In this document: piece by piece, positions 53,991 through 63,835 of the stretch
Layout: each line of letters begins with the position of its first letter
How positions within the stretch are numbered: the first letter of the stretch is position 1
Assembly: GCA_963575745.1 (NCBI GenBank)
Contig: CAUYUJ010007202.1
Location: 457,127-521,126, forward strand
Length of the DNA: 64,000 bases
DNA from: Prorocentrum cordatum
Taxonomy: Eukaryota; Sar; Dinophyceae; Prorocentrales; Prorocentraceae
Reading direction: 5' to 3'
Notes under the pieces: generated by a model
Told to the model about the DNA's origin: nothing
Database searches by the model: none
The model's input: the letters and a program-made list of their open reading frames with translations, nothing else
Made by a program: the position numbers and the translations under genes

Positions 53991-54184
53991 AAAGGGGCCG
54001 CGGGGGGCTCTGCTTCGAGGGAAGAGGGGCCTGGACATCGAGGCGCTGCAGGAAAATCGCGGCTGTCGCCCTGCGTGGCCCCGGCCTCTGCCGAGGGCCG
54101 TCTGCAGCTTTGCGGTCCTCGGAAACGGCATGGACACAGTTGACGACATGGTCTTGATTGAAAACTCGGATTACAACAAATGAT

Positions 54185-54290
54185 TACGTTACCGAAGAAC
54201 CCCACATACTTATATGATGGCTGGGGTGATGATAGCTGAGGTGGAGCATGTGAGGATGATGTTGGTGGCCAATGCCCCGCCGATACCGCA
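54185..54290 (+). other. Left border of the Sat-A module
   Basis: ACCGAAGAACCCCACATACT at 54190 matches ACCGAGGAACCCCACATATC at 62224, in each case just before a Sat-A type array. Confidence 0.7.
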
Positions 54291-55325
54291 AGGACGACCG
54301 TCACGGATAGCGGCCGCGCTCAAGGACCACCCCGTGCGCACCCCCTTTATGGTGTCGAGAAAACGCCACGCCTGCTGTGCCCTGGACGACGTGTCACGGA
54401 TAGCGGCCGCGCTCAGGGACCACCCCGTGCGCACTCCCTTGTGGTGTCGAGAAAACGCCACGCCCGCTGTGCCCTGGACGACCGTCACGGATAGCGGCCG
54501 CGCTCAGGGACCACCCCGTGCGCACCCCTTTGTGGTGTCGAGAAAACGCAACGCCTGCTGTGCCCTGGACGACCGTCACGGATAGCGGCCACCCCCTTGT
54601 GGTGTCGAGAAAACGCCACGCCTGCTGTGCCCTGGACGACCGTCACGGATAGCGGCCGCGCTCGGGGACCACCACGTGCGAACCCCCTGTGGTGTCGAGG
54701 CCACGCCACGCCTGCTGTGCCCTGGACGACCGTCACGGATAGCGGCCGCGCTCAGGGACCCCCCGTGCGCACCCCCTGTGGTGTCGAGAAAACGCCACGC
54801 CTGCTGTGCCCTGGACGACCGTCACGGATAGCGGCCGCGCTCAGGGCCACCCCGTGCGCACCCCGTGGTGTCGAGAAAACGCCACGCCTGCTGTGCCTGG
54901 ACGACCGTCACGGATAGCGGCCGCGCTCAGGGACCACCCCGTGCGCACCCCCTGTGGTGTCGAGGCCACGCCACGCCTGCTGTGCCCTGGACGACCGTCA
55001 CGGATAGCGGCCGTGCTCAAGGACCACCCCGTGCGCACACCCTGTGGTGCCGAGGAACCGCCACGCCTGCTGTGCCCTGGACGACCGTCACGGATAGCGG
55101 CCGCGTTCAGGGACCACCCCGTGCGCACCCCCTGTGGTGTCGAGGCCACGCCACGCCTGCTGTCTTCGTCGACCGTCACGGATAGCGGCCGCGCTCAGGG
55201 ACCACCCCGTGCGCACCCCCTGTGGTGTCGCGAAAACGCAACGCCTGCTGTGCCCTGGACGGCCGTCACGGATAGCGGCCGCGCTCAGGGACCACCCCGT
55301 GCGCACCCCCTGTGGTGTCGAGAGA
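54291..55325. repeat. Satellite Sat-A, second array, ~12 units
   Basis: Same 91-bp unit as 1-1330 but a distinct subfamily: GCGGCCGCGCTCAGGGACCA replaces the GCGGTGAGAGACC form, and GAAAACGCCACGCCTGCTGT replaces GAAAATGCCATGC. The units are more uniform than in the first array. Confidence 0.95.
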
Positions 55326-55615
55326 ACGCTGCGCTGCGCTGTGTTGTGAAGTGTGCTACGCGTGTGTCATGTACGAGCCGTGCAAGTGTTGCGCGTGGGT
55401 GAAGGAGTGTATGTGTGTATGTGTGTTTGTGTCTGTGTGTATGTGTCCGTGTCGGTGTGCCTGTGTATTTGTATGTGTTTATGTCACGTCTGCCACGCTT
55501 TGCGGGAGAGGGAGGTGTGTGCGGGAGACGCGGGTGCGACGCGGCAGGGAAGAAAACCAAAACCCCACGAGACATGTGGGGAAGAAAACCAGAACCCCAC
55601 TAAACATGTGGGGAA
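55326..55615 (+). repeat. CTGTG, TG-rich tract and conserved module tail
   Basis: GCTGCGCTGCGCTGTG, then irregular GTGTGTATGTG (55400-55480), then GAGACGCGGGTGCGACGCGG and two CCCCAC/ATGTGGGG hairpins (55562-55613). Confidence 0.85.
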
Positions 55616-56600
55616 AAAACGGAGCGCCGAAACGGAACAAAAACTGCTGCAAGATCGGAACCGGCAGGGGAGCCGGACACACTGCGGCGGAACCCGAAAA
55701 AAACTGCCCCAGAACCAGGAAGCGCATGCAAAACGAAAACGGTTAAAAAAACTGCCCTGTCGTTTCCAGGAACCATCAAGGTCTGCGGGACCTCCAAACA
55801 TCTTGATCTTGACTTAGAAATTGTTCAACAAAAACTGATCGCCGAACATGAACGCAAAAACACTGCTCTGGGAACGAAACTGGAGCCAGAACTGGATAAC
55901 AACCGGCGACGGAACCGCAAAAAAAACTTGCCTGAAACCAGGAAACACATTAAAAACGAAGGCGGGCAAAAAAAACGGCACGTCGCTTCCAAGAACCGGT
56001 CTGCGGGGCCTTCAAAAATATTGATACCGATCATGCAAATTACTCAAACAAAAAAACAACAAAACAGATCGCCGAAACGGAACGACAACTGCTCCGGGAT
56101 CGACACTGGAGGCGGAACCGGATAACAAAAGGCGACGGAACCAACAACAAAAACTACCCTGAAACCAGGAAACACGAGCAACTCGAAGGCGGACAAAAAA
56201 AACGGCACGTCGCTTCCAAGAACCACTGCGGTCTGCGGGGCCCCCAAAAATATCAATCTTGAAAATGCAAATTCTTCAAAAACCAAACCAAAAACAGATC
56301 GCCGAAACGGAACGGAAACTGCTCCGGGATCGACACCAGAGGCGGAACCGGATCACAAACGGCGACGGAACCAGAAAAAATAAGGGGAAACAAAAAAAAG
56401 AGACAAACAAACAAAACAAACAAAGACGAAAAACAAAAAATAAGGGGAAACAACAAAAAACAAAAGGCGGACCGGATCACATACGGCCCCGGAACCAGGA
56501 AAGAAATGCCGAACGACGACGGAACTTTCAAAACGCTGTCCCGTCGCGCCCAGGAGCCACCAAGGTCTGCGGGTGCGGGGCCCGGGGGCCGCAGATAAAA
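55616..56600 (+). repeat. A-rich tandem repeat, ~215-230-bp units, 4-5 copies
   Basis: Units start near 55625, 55840, 56069 and 56299 with GATCGCCGAAACGGAAC, followed by GGCGGAACCGGATAACAA, GAAACCAGGAAACA and a TTCCAAGAACC block. A last partial unit starts near 56465. Low GC relative to the surroundings. Confidence 0.88.
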
Positions 56601-56680
56601 CGGCCCGTGCCGAGGAAGCAGTCACGCACGTGGGGTCGACAGCTCCGAGGGGCCCACGCCACAATAGAGCACTGGCGTTA

Positions 56681-56796
56681 GGTCGGGCGAAAATCAAACA
56701 ATAACCAGAAAAAACAAAAACAAAAAAAAAACATTCGAAAGATCGTCCCCGTACTTTTTGTACTATTTTTAAATCTTCCTCCTGTAGAGGGACATG
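56681..56796. mobile_element. TIR-2 element
   Basis: The left end TTAGGTCGGGCGAAAA and the right end TCCTCCTGTAGAGGGACATG enclose an A-rich core. The end match is partial. Confidence 0.6.
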
Positions 56797-56846
56797 CACA
56801 CTTCTCGCGCTATGAAACGCAGCTGATTCACGAGCCAGGGTAAGAG

Positions 56847-56945
56847 GGAGGAGGAGGAGGAGGAGGAGGAGGAGGAGGAGGAGGAGGAAGAGGAGGTGGA
56901 GGAGGGAGGAGGAGGAGGGAGGAGGAGGAGGAGGAGGAGAACAGA
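56847..56945 (+). repeat. GGA tract
   Basis: About 100 bp of GGA repeat with a GTGGAGG interruption. The spacer 56946-57430 has no recognised gene. Confidence 0.95.
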
Positions 56946-57429
56946 GAAACCAGATGGCGAAAGGTACGAATCACCCCGCAAACGTATGAACCCCTGGCTG
57001 GCCACACTGTTGTGCGACAGAGCCGTACTGAACGGCCTCAACGGCCCAGCAATGCATTCACAATGCATTCACCATGGCAGGAGCAAGGAGGGATGGGGGA
57101 GCAGAAGGAGAGGGGGGGAGGAAGGGTAGAACTGAGCAAAGCCTTGCGGGTCGTGGCAATCCGAGTCCTGTGAGTGCGGGCGTCCCAGTGACCAGACACA
57201 AGGCTCCCACGCGCTCTTGGCGACACGGTACAAACACACAAAAACGAGCTGGCCAATGACCACGGACGACAGCGGCGATGCGAGGAGGAGAAGAGGACGG
57301 CCACGAATCAGCAAGGAGCGATGCGAGGCGAATGTGTGCGGGGCAAGCTTCCCTCGAGTACTGCCACCAGGCCTCCCACGCGCTGGAGGTGACCGAGCGC
57401 CGAAAACTCCAGGAATCAAACGCGCCTGG

Positions 57430-57760
57430 AGTGAAGGCACCATATATTGTCGGAGATTCTGGCGATGGGGTCGACAACTCTGGGCGAAACATCCCGGAAT
57501 CCAGCGCCCAGAGTGAAAGAACCATATATGGTGGGAGATTCTGGGGCTGGGCTTCGGTCGGGCATGTCCCCCTACAGGCGGATTTTGGACGAAATATAAA
57601 AATAGTCAAGACATACTCCAAAAATGAACACAAACATCCAACAAAATCGTCCCCATACTGTTATACACTATATTTGAATAGTCCTCCTGTAGAGGGACAC
57701 GCCCGATCTAGATATATTGCCAGAGTTTCTGGGGCTGGGGTCGACAACGACAACTCCAGC
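57430..57760. repeat. Three-copy repeat split by a TIR-2 insertion
   Basis: ATAT-T(G)-GTCGGAGATTCTGG followed by GGGGTCGACAAC occurs near 57441, 57524 and 57713. A TIR-2 element (57554-57711; ends GGTCGGGCATGTCCCCCTAC and complement) separates the second and third units. Confidence 0.75.
57554..57711. mobile_element. TIR-2 element
   Basis: The left arm runs GTCGGGCATGTCCCCCTACA then GGCGGATTTTGGACGAAATA. The right arm is CCTCCTGTAGAGGGACACGC then CCGATCTA. The AT-rich core is non-coding. It matches 5257-5375 in reverse. Confidence 0.8.
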
Positions 57761-57899
57761 GGGGGGGGGTCCACGCCGCGACAAAAGAGGAGAAGCCACG
57801 AGGGCGCTGGAGGATCCGACGCTCCGACTGCTGCAGCCCCCCCCTCGATCCTCGCTCCTCGGATCGAGGGATCCTCGATCCGAGGATCGAGGATGGAGC

Positions 57900-58075
57900 C
57901 AGGTCTGGATAGAGGGGGCCACATGCGAACCCTACCCCTACCCCCCACGGCTTCTGAGGGGGAGGGTGGGGTTCACTCCGTTCGGGAGCTCCCGAACGGA
58001 GTGAACCCCACCCTCCCCCTCAGAAATCGTGGGGGGTAGGGGCAGGGTTCGCATGTGGCCCCCTATCCAGACCTG
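57900..58075. other. Near-perfect 175-bp palindrome
   Basis: Two arms of about 86 bp meet with no loop at GGGAGCTCCC (57984-57993). The outer ends read CAGGTCTGGATAG on both strands. Only about five positions differ between arms. A cluster of GATC-containing short palindromes (57846-57896) precedes it. Confidence 0.95.
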
Positions 58076-59468
58076 AACGTAACGGTTGCGTTTCGTTTTG
58101 TGCTCGTTTCGTGTTCCGTTTTGCTCTGCCCGTTGCTCTGTGCCTCGCTGCCACAACGAAGCACCAACACACAACCGAAGTCCAGCAAAACGACGCTTAC
58201 TTCCAGCCCTGGATCGAGCCTCGTTGATGGCGGCCGCCCAGGACGGCTCGACCCCAACGGTCGCGCGGAGCTCGCGCCCAGAGGGGTGCCGTTTCCTGCG
58301 GGCCCCGGGGGGCGAGGGGAGGAGCAGGAAGGAGGGGCAGGAAGCAACGAGCTCCAGAGGACAGCCCCCGCTGCACTGGGCTAGCTACTTGCCCCCGAAG
58401 ATCCGGCTGATGGCTCCAGCCACTGCATACCGGGGGCCTGCTGTCGCCATCGAGCAATCTGGCCCTAACCGCACAGTTGCTGTTGTTGTTGTTGATGGCG
58501 AAAGGCTGCCTAAAGGCCTAGGCGCCCTCCGCAGCAGGCGAGAAAAGCAGTATGGGGTTAATAAGATGCCACCCTGGAGCCGCCTCGTGGCAGCTCCGGG
58601 GTGGAACCAACTATGAAAAAGCCAGGCAGGGAGACCGGCAGCCGAGGAGGAGACTACTGGCCGACGCACTGGTCCTGGCCCCTGTGCGCCAGGGGACGAA
58701 AGTCCGAGTCGAAGGCGGTGGCCAAGTCGCCAACCGCAGTCAGGGATATCAGTTGTCACACTGAAAAGTCATGTGAAGGACGCGTTTCGGTGTGAGCGGT
58801 AAGCTATACAAACCAGTTTGGGCGAGCCCCCCGAAGAAGAAAACGACGACGAACCGAACCACCCGCAACACGGGACACCCCCTCCGCAGCCGCATCCCCT
58901 GCGCGAGCCGCACCACACCGGCGGGGATCCGCGCGCCTAATGCCCAGGCTCCCCCCCTGGAAGGGGAGCCAGCAACCAGGCGTCGGCAGATCGCTGCACA
59001 ACCAGTGCAGATTGGGGCGCAGGGAGGAAGGCACGAAGCGTCAAGGAGCCCCGCGCGCACAGGAGCACAGCGCGTCGCGCGGCCCCTCCGCGGGCCCGGG
59101 ATCCCAAACCCGGAGTCTCAGCGGCAGGCCCTCCTCTGGCCGCCGGCGACAGGGCAAAGCCCCCGTCCATGCACGCACCTGCCCCGCAGTGGAGGCAGGG
59201 GCCGTCTGCGTCTGCTGGAGGCCCCCTCTAGCTCCTTGGCCTTGATGCCCTCCGCCGCTTGAGGGGAAAGACGGCCTTCGACAAAACCTGCCAGCATCAA
59301 GTTACCCCCGGCCACCACGAGGAGGTTTGCAGTCCGTCTTCAGCCAGGGCCCTAACCGCACCCTTCCTCAGGAGGCAGAGGGGGAGGACGATGACGACGC
59401 GAGCTCCGTCGCTCAGAGTCGGGCCAACGCAAAAAGGAGGAGGAAGAGGAGGAGGAGGGCCGCATCGC
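58076..59468. other. Spacer with a plus-strand open frame of unknown value
   Basis: A frame at 58086-58616 (plus) includes YLPPKIRLMAPATAYRGPAV and ends near 58616. It shows no domain, no paralog and no clear ATG context, so it is not called a gene. The rest is GC-rich DNA without recognised features. Confidence 0.35.
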
Positions 59469-59564
59469 CTTGCCGCTGCGCATGTCGCGGTTGATGTTGC
59501 GCGAGATCCAGGCCGAGATCGTGCTTGAGCCGTGGCCGTAGCCGCCGGCCAGAGGCACGTAGTC
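59469..59564 (-). CDS. Single exon of an unrecognised gene, paralog of 22563-22658
   Basis: AG precedes GAC at 59564. The exon encodes 32 residues: DYVPLAGGYGHGSSTISAWI then SRNINRDMRSGK. The next bases are GC, as expected of a GC-AG intron. The copy at 22.6 kb conserves the first 15 residues exactly and then differs at about half of the positions. Both exons are followed (minus strand) by C/T-rich intron-like DNA. Gly-rich character and polar ends suggest a loop in a folded domain, but I cannot name the protein or locate other exons. Confidence 0.6.
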
Positions 59565-60009
59565 CTTTGGGGCGGACCGACGCGGGAGAAGCCCAGAGCG
59601 CTCGCACTGGCGACGCCGGCCGCGGCGACGACGGCGGCGACGACCGCGGCGGCGGCGGACGGCGGCGGCCGGGGGGGCACCCGGGGCCCTGCAGGGGCGG
59701 CCCAGGCCGCCAGGCCGAGGCGCCAGCCCCACGCTCTGCTGCAGGGGGGGAGGGAGGCGGCGTGCAGCCGCGCCCCTCGGGCCGCTCCCCGGGCTCTCCT
59801 TCTGGCGCCCTCTCGGAGGCCTTCGAGGGAGAGACTCTCGGCCGCACGGCGGAGCCAGGAACAGGCAGGACAAGAGATCGGGCCGCAACACTTGCATCGG
59901 GGACATGGCTGAGGTCTGGCAGCTCTGGAGGCTGCATCGGGCTCCGCGGCCGTTCCAGAGCGCTCCGGGATGTGCTGCGACGTTCCTTGCCGCAGAAAGC
60001 CGACGTCTT
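59565..60009. other. GC-rich intron-like DNA
   Basis: Lies upstream of the exon on the minus strand. No additional exon is recognised. Confidence 0.4.
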
Positions 60010-60165
60010 GGCTGGTTCAACACGGTGTCCCCGCAAGTCCAGACCCGTTCCCCAGGGCCGGCTTGCCGCCCCGAGTCCTCTTTGGGCAGTCCTGGGGCCT
60101 GGCGAGGGCCCCCAGGCTGGCCGAAGGCGGCAGGAAACCTTCATCTCAATTTTTGTGGTTACCCA
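60010..60165 (-). repeat. Dispersed repeat DR-1, copy
   Basis: The complement contains GGGGGCCCTCGCCAGGCCCC and CCGGCCCTGGGGAACGGG, aligned with DR-1 at 47465-47640. It directly precedes DR-2. Confidence 0.7.
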
Positions 60166-60174
60166 GCCCAGGTG

Positions 60175-60415
60175 AAAGTTTTCTTATTCGGCGTTTCGAC
60201 ATTGGGCGGAAGAGGGGCGAGGGGAGGGTCTGGCTCTGGACCTCTGCCTACTGCGTCGGTTTGCAACCGTGCGTCCTGTTGGAGAGACTCCGCCTGCTCG
60301 AAACAGGCGCCACAAACGGCCAAGATCAACTCCAGGGGTGGGGGGGGAGGGCTTGGTGCGAGGGCCCGCCCCGATCGGCAAAACAATGAGTAAAAAACGA
60401 TCACCAGGTACTGTG
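60175..60415 (+). repeat. Dispersed repeat DR-2, copy 3
   Basis: TTTTCTTATTCGGCGTTTCG to GCAAAACAATGAGTAAAAAA, ending CGATCACC. Collinear with the copies at 13.2 and 44.7 kb. Confidence 0.85.
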
Positions 60416-60559
60416 AACATTCTTGCGTTTCAAGCCCATGCCTTCTGTAGTGCTCGGTGCCGCCAGCAGTGCAGCCGAATATCCGAGCTTCGAAACGGGC
60501 AGCAGGCCCCACGGAGCTACCAAAACTCCGTCTTGATGTTTTCAATGCGCTGGATCCCC

Positions 60560-60690
60560 AAGCTCTCGGGGATCTGCTGACCCGGGTCCATCCAGACCCG
60601 GGTCAGTCAGGCTTTGCAGGATCCTGCAAGGTCCTGCAGGATCCTGCAGGATCCTGCACCCAAGCCCGGGTCTATGCGCCCCTGGCCCCG
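60560..60690. repeat. Cluster of short palindromes (GACCCGGGTC, GCAGGATCCTGC)
   Basis: GACCCGGGTC occurs twice within 30 bp (60580-60606). GCAGGATCCTGC or half-sites repeat three to four times (60617-60660). AAGCCCGGGTC follows. Confidence 0.8.
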
Positions 60691-60734
60691 CAGGATCATG
60701 CAAGATCTGGTGCTCTGGCGGACCCCGTTTGCAG

Positions 60735-60830
60735 TGGGCAAGGCTTCTCAGGAAGAGGCTGCTTCGTAGAAGGCGCTGGCCCTACATATACAGACAAGGC
60801 CCGCGCCTTCTAAGAAGCGGGGGCGCGCAA
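60735..60830 (+). repeat. Dispersed repeat DR-4, copy 2
   Basis: Matches 41140-41237: AAGGCTTCTCAGGAAGAGG, TAGAAGGCGCTGGCCC and AAGGCCCGCGCCTTCTAAG. Confidence 0.7.
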
Positions 60831-61262
60831 ACATGGATGAGCGATCCATGGATTTGGCGCGCGGTCGCCAAATCCATGAATCGGGGGAGGTGCCCTCCCC
60901 AAAATGCGGCCGGTGCCGCCCCGCTCGGCGGCGGAAATCCGCGATTTCCTTTTAAAACGGGACCCGTCGCGAATCCACGCCCCCTTGATCCATGCTTGCG
61001 ATCGCCCAAAAGAAGAAGGGGTGGCTCTGAGAAGCCTTCCCCCCTCCCCCTTACTACCCCTCTGTGGCGCGTGGCTGCATCTTGATCTTTGTGGCAGTGC
61101 GCGTTGGCTCCCCGGGCCTCCAATGGGGCGAGATGCATCTTCCGGCCCAGGCCCCGCCCGACGGCGGCACCCGGGGGCGGACGCCCCCACCCTGAAGTCG
61201 GGCGTGTCCCTCCACAGGAAGATTACCCTAGTGCGACCCTACCCAGAAGTTGGAGCCCCTAG
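60831..61262. other. Spacer with small inverted repeats and a TIR-2 end
   Basis: ATCCATGGATTTGGCG / CGCCAAATCCATGAATC form a stem (60846-60884). AAGTCGGGCGTGTCCCTCCA (61195) is a solo TIR-2 end. No gene. Confidence 0.55.
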
Positions 61263-61269
61263 GAAAGCA

Positions 61270-62050
61270 GCATTGGTTGCTATGCTATGCTATGCTATGC
61301 CATGCTATGCTGCGCTATGCGAATGCTATGATATGCGATGCTGCGCTATGCTATGCTATGCTATGCAATGGCATGATAGGATATGGTATGCTAAGTTATG
61401 TTATGTCAAGCTGCGCTGTGCTATGCTAAGCTATGCTATGCTATGGTATGATATGCTAAGCTGCGCTATGCTATGATATGCTATGATATGCTTTGTTTTG
61501 ATGTGCAATGCTATGATATGCTGCGATATGCTATGATATGCTATGATATGATTGGCGATGCTATGCTATGCTATGCTATGTTATGCTAATGCAGCGCTGC
61601 GCTATGCTAAGCTAAGCTAAGCTAACCCTCTAGGCAGAGCCTAGGTAGGGAATTACACCGATGCTAATGCTTTGCTTTGCTGTCGCTGCTGTTGCTTTGC
61701 CTTCGCTTTGCCTTCGCTTTGCTGCTGTGCTATGCTATGCTATGCTATGTTATGCTATGATATGCTATGCTATGCTATGCTGCGCTGTGCTACGATGTGC
61801 TGTGCGGTGCTGCGCTATGCCATGCTATGCTATGCTGCGCTATGCTGCGCTATGCTATGTTATGCTATGCTGGGCTATGCTATGATATGCTGCGCTGCGC
61901 TATGCTATGCTACGCTATGCTATGCTATGCTGTGCTCTGCTATGCTAAAGCTCGGCGAAGCTAAGATGACGGTAAGCTAAGCTAAGATAAACCTGAGCTA
62001 AGATGAAGCTAAGCTAATATGAGATGAAATAAGCTAAGCTAAGATGATAT
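61270..62050 (+). repeat. ATGCT/AAGCT pentanucleotide satellite
   Basis: GCTATGCTATGCTGCGCT-type pentamers (61280-61600, 61730-61945) pass into TAAGC units (to 62050). Cys/Ala/Met frames are artefacts. Confidence 0.95.
61627..61652 (+). repeat. Direct repeat CTAGGCAGAGCCTAGG, copy 1
   Basis: CCTCTAGGCAGAGCCTAGGT with AGGGAA. The same 23 bp returns at about 62166-62188 (copy 2), on either side of an ATGCT block. The motif is itself an imperfect palindrome. Confidence 0.85.
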
Positions 62051-62221
62051 AAGCAACGCTAAGCTAAGGGGACGTCACTGGGGGAACCGCGGGGCGGATG
62101 CCGGGGGAACCGCCCGGGGCATGGTCCACTGCCCGGCCCTTTAAGCAAACCGAGTAAGAACCCTTCTAGGCAGAGCCTAGGTAGGGAAATATTCAAAAAG
62201 AGTCCCAAAGAAAAAAAAAAC

Positions 62222-62885
62222 GCTACCGAGGAACCCCACATATCTATTTTATTTCCCATGTGTACCATCGGTGCTTCTGCTGCTTCTCCTCCTTCTCCTC
62301 CTCGGTGTCCTCCTCCTCCTGCTGCTACTTCTGCTGCTGCTGCTGCGTCTGCTGCTGCAGCTGCTGCTGCTGCTGCTGCTGCCGCTGCTGCTGCCCCACC
62401 TCCCCGTCCTCCTCCTCAAAGGGCCTTCACCCCCAGCGCACCCTCTGTGTCGTCGAGGAAATGCCACGCCTGCCACGCCCTGGGAACCTGCAACGCATAG
62501 GGCCCCCACCCCCAGCGCACCCCTGGGGGGGTGGGGGCCCTATGCGTTGCAGGCAGCGCATAGGGCCCCCACCCCCAGCGCACCCCCTGCGGCGCCCAGG
62601 AAATGCCACGCCTGCCACGCCCTGGGAGCCTACAACGCATAGGGCCCCCACCCCCAGCGCACCCCCTGTGGCGTTGTGCTGTGCTGTGCTGTGCTGCTGT
62701 GCGGTGAGCTGTGCTGTGCCGTGCTGTGCTGTGCTGTGCTGTGCTGAGTTGAGCTGAGCTGAGCTGTGCTCAGCTGTGCCGTGCCGCTCTGGTGCGAGAA
62801 GGAGAAGGGGAGGGGGGAGGTGTGAGACGCGGGTGCGGCGCGGCAGGGAAGAAAATCAGAACCCCACGAAACATGTGGGAGAGTA
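62222..62885 (+). repeat. Third, diverged copy of the Sat-A composite module
   Basis: In order: the left border ACCGAGGAACCCCACATATC; a CTC/CTG tract (62275-62415); about three diverged units (62440-62672) with GAAATGCCACGCCTGCCACG and CATAGGGCCCCCACCCCCAG; a CTGTG block (62673-62785); and the tail GAGACGCGGGTGCGGCGCGG with a CCCCAC/ATGTGGG hairpin (62825-62878). Two units here face each other around 62520-62545. Confidence 0.8.
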
Positions 62886-62888
62886 TGG

Positions 62889-62931
62889 GGACTAAAAAAA
62901 ACGCCTGTAGGAGGACATACCCGACCTAAGT
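62889..62931. mobile_element. Solo TIR-2 end
   Basis: CGCCTGTAGGAGGACATACC then CGACCTAA, identical in form to the right end at 9213-9247, immediately before FB-1. Confidence 0.65.
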
Positions 62932-62933
62932 AG

Positions 62934-63183
62934 AGGCCTCCTAGATGGGGTCCGAGTAGATGGGGTCGGCGGATCGCGCCATATCGCCGATACATCGCCG
63001 ATGCATCGCCGATGCATCGGCGATGCATCGGCCATGCACTGGCGACGTCGGCGGTGCAGCGGCGACGCCGGCGTGGAGAAAACTGGGCCCCACATCTAGC
63101 CGCATCGCCGATGTATCGGCGATGCATCGGCGATGCGGCGCGATCCTTCGACCCCATCTACTCCGACCCCATCTAGGAGGCCT
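62934..63183. mobile_element. FB-1 foldback element, best-preserved copy (250 bp)
   Basis: The arms are about 47 bp with only about four mismatches: AGGCCTCCTAGATGGGGTCC, then GAGTAGATGGGGTCGG and GGATCGCGCC. The core has seven or more GCATCGGCGATGC units arranged head to head. No ORF. Confidence 0.9.
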
Positions 63184-63239
63184 CGCCCGGCCTTGGCCCC
63201 GCCCGGCGACGGCACGGGGCGGACGCCCCCAATTGAACC

Positions 63240-63338
63240 CCTCCTCCTCCTCCCCCTCCTCCTCCTCCTCCTCTCCCTCCTCCTCCTCCTCCTCCTTCTC
63301 CTCCGCCTCCTCCTCCTCCTCCTCCTCCTCCTCTTGCT
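63240..63338 (+). repeat. TCC tract
   Basis: Interrupted TCC repeats. A further one begins at 63966 and runs off the window. Confidence 0.95.
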
Positions 63339-63439
63339 CCATTCTTCTCCTTATAGATAACTCCTCCCTGTCGCACCCCGAGGCCAGCTCTTACGGCGGG
63401 CCGGGCGCTTCGCCTGAGACCCCCTCACCTTTTATGATT

Positions 63440-63835
63440 TTGAAGCACAGGAGTGGCAACAGCTTCACAGATGGAGGGCGGGTCGTTTTCAAAATGTGGC
63501 TCTCGCTTTGGCGCCGCGCACATTCGTTCTAAAAAGTTGCAAGGGTTTCACAGATTGAGGGCGATTCCTTAACTATCTAAATGTGGTTCTCGCCTTCGCG
63601 CCGCGCACATTCGCATTGTAAAGTTGCAAGAAGTTCACGGATTCCCATGATCAACGTACCAGAAAATGTGTGTTGGAAGGATTCAGGATTATGCGGGCGC
63701 AACAGTTATGTTGATTCGCTGTGTTGAAGTCCCAGAGATGACGTTGTGGCACGATTCTGGATCGTCAAGACGCAGCAGCCAGGTTGATACGTGGTGTTGA
63801 AACCCCGAGAACAATGTTTTGGCACGCTTCAGGAT
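63440..63835 (+). repeat. Two short tandem repeats (~88 bp and ~73 bp units)
   Basis: TTCACAGATTGAGGGCG with GGCGCCGCGCACATTCG repeats about 2.5 times (63440-63645). TTGGCACGCTTCAGGATC with GTTGAAACCCCGAGA repeats twice (63700-63835). The remaining end of the window holds no gene. Confidence 0.8.

Noticed and set aside
1-55325. CRISPR-like spacing of Sat-A units
   Set aside because: The units are contiguous without unique spacers, and the genome is eukaryotic.
58086-58616. Plus-strand ORF of 176 codons as a gene
   Set aside because: No domain, paralog, splice signals or ATG start supports it. GC-rich DNA here leaves many frames open by chance.
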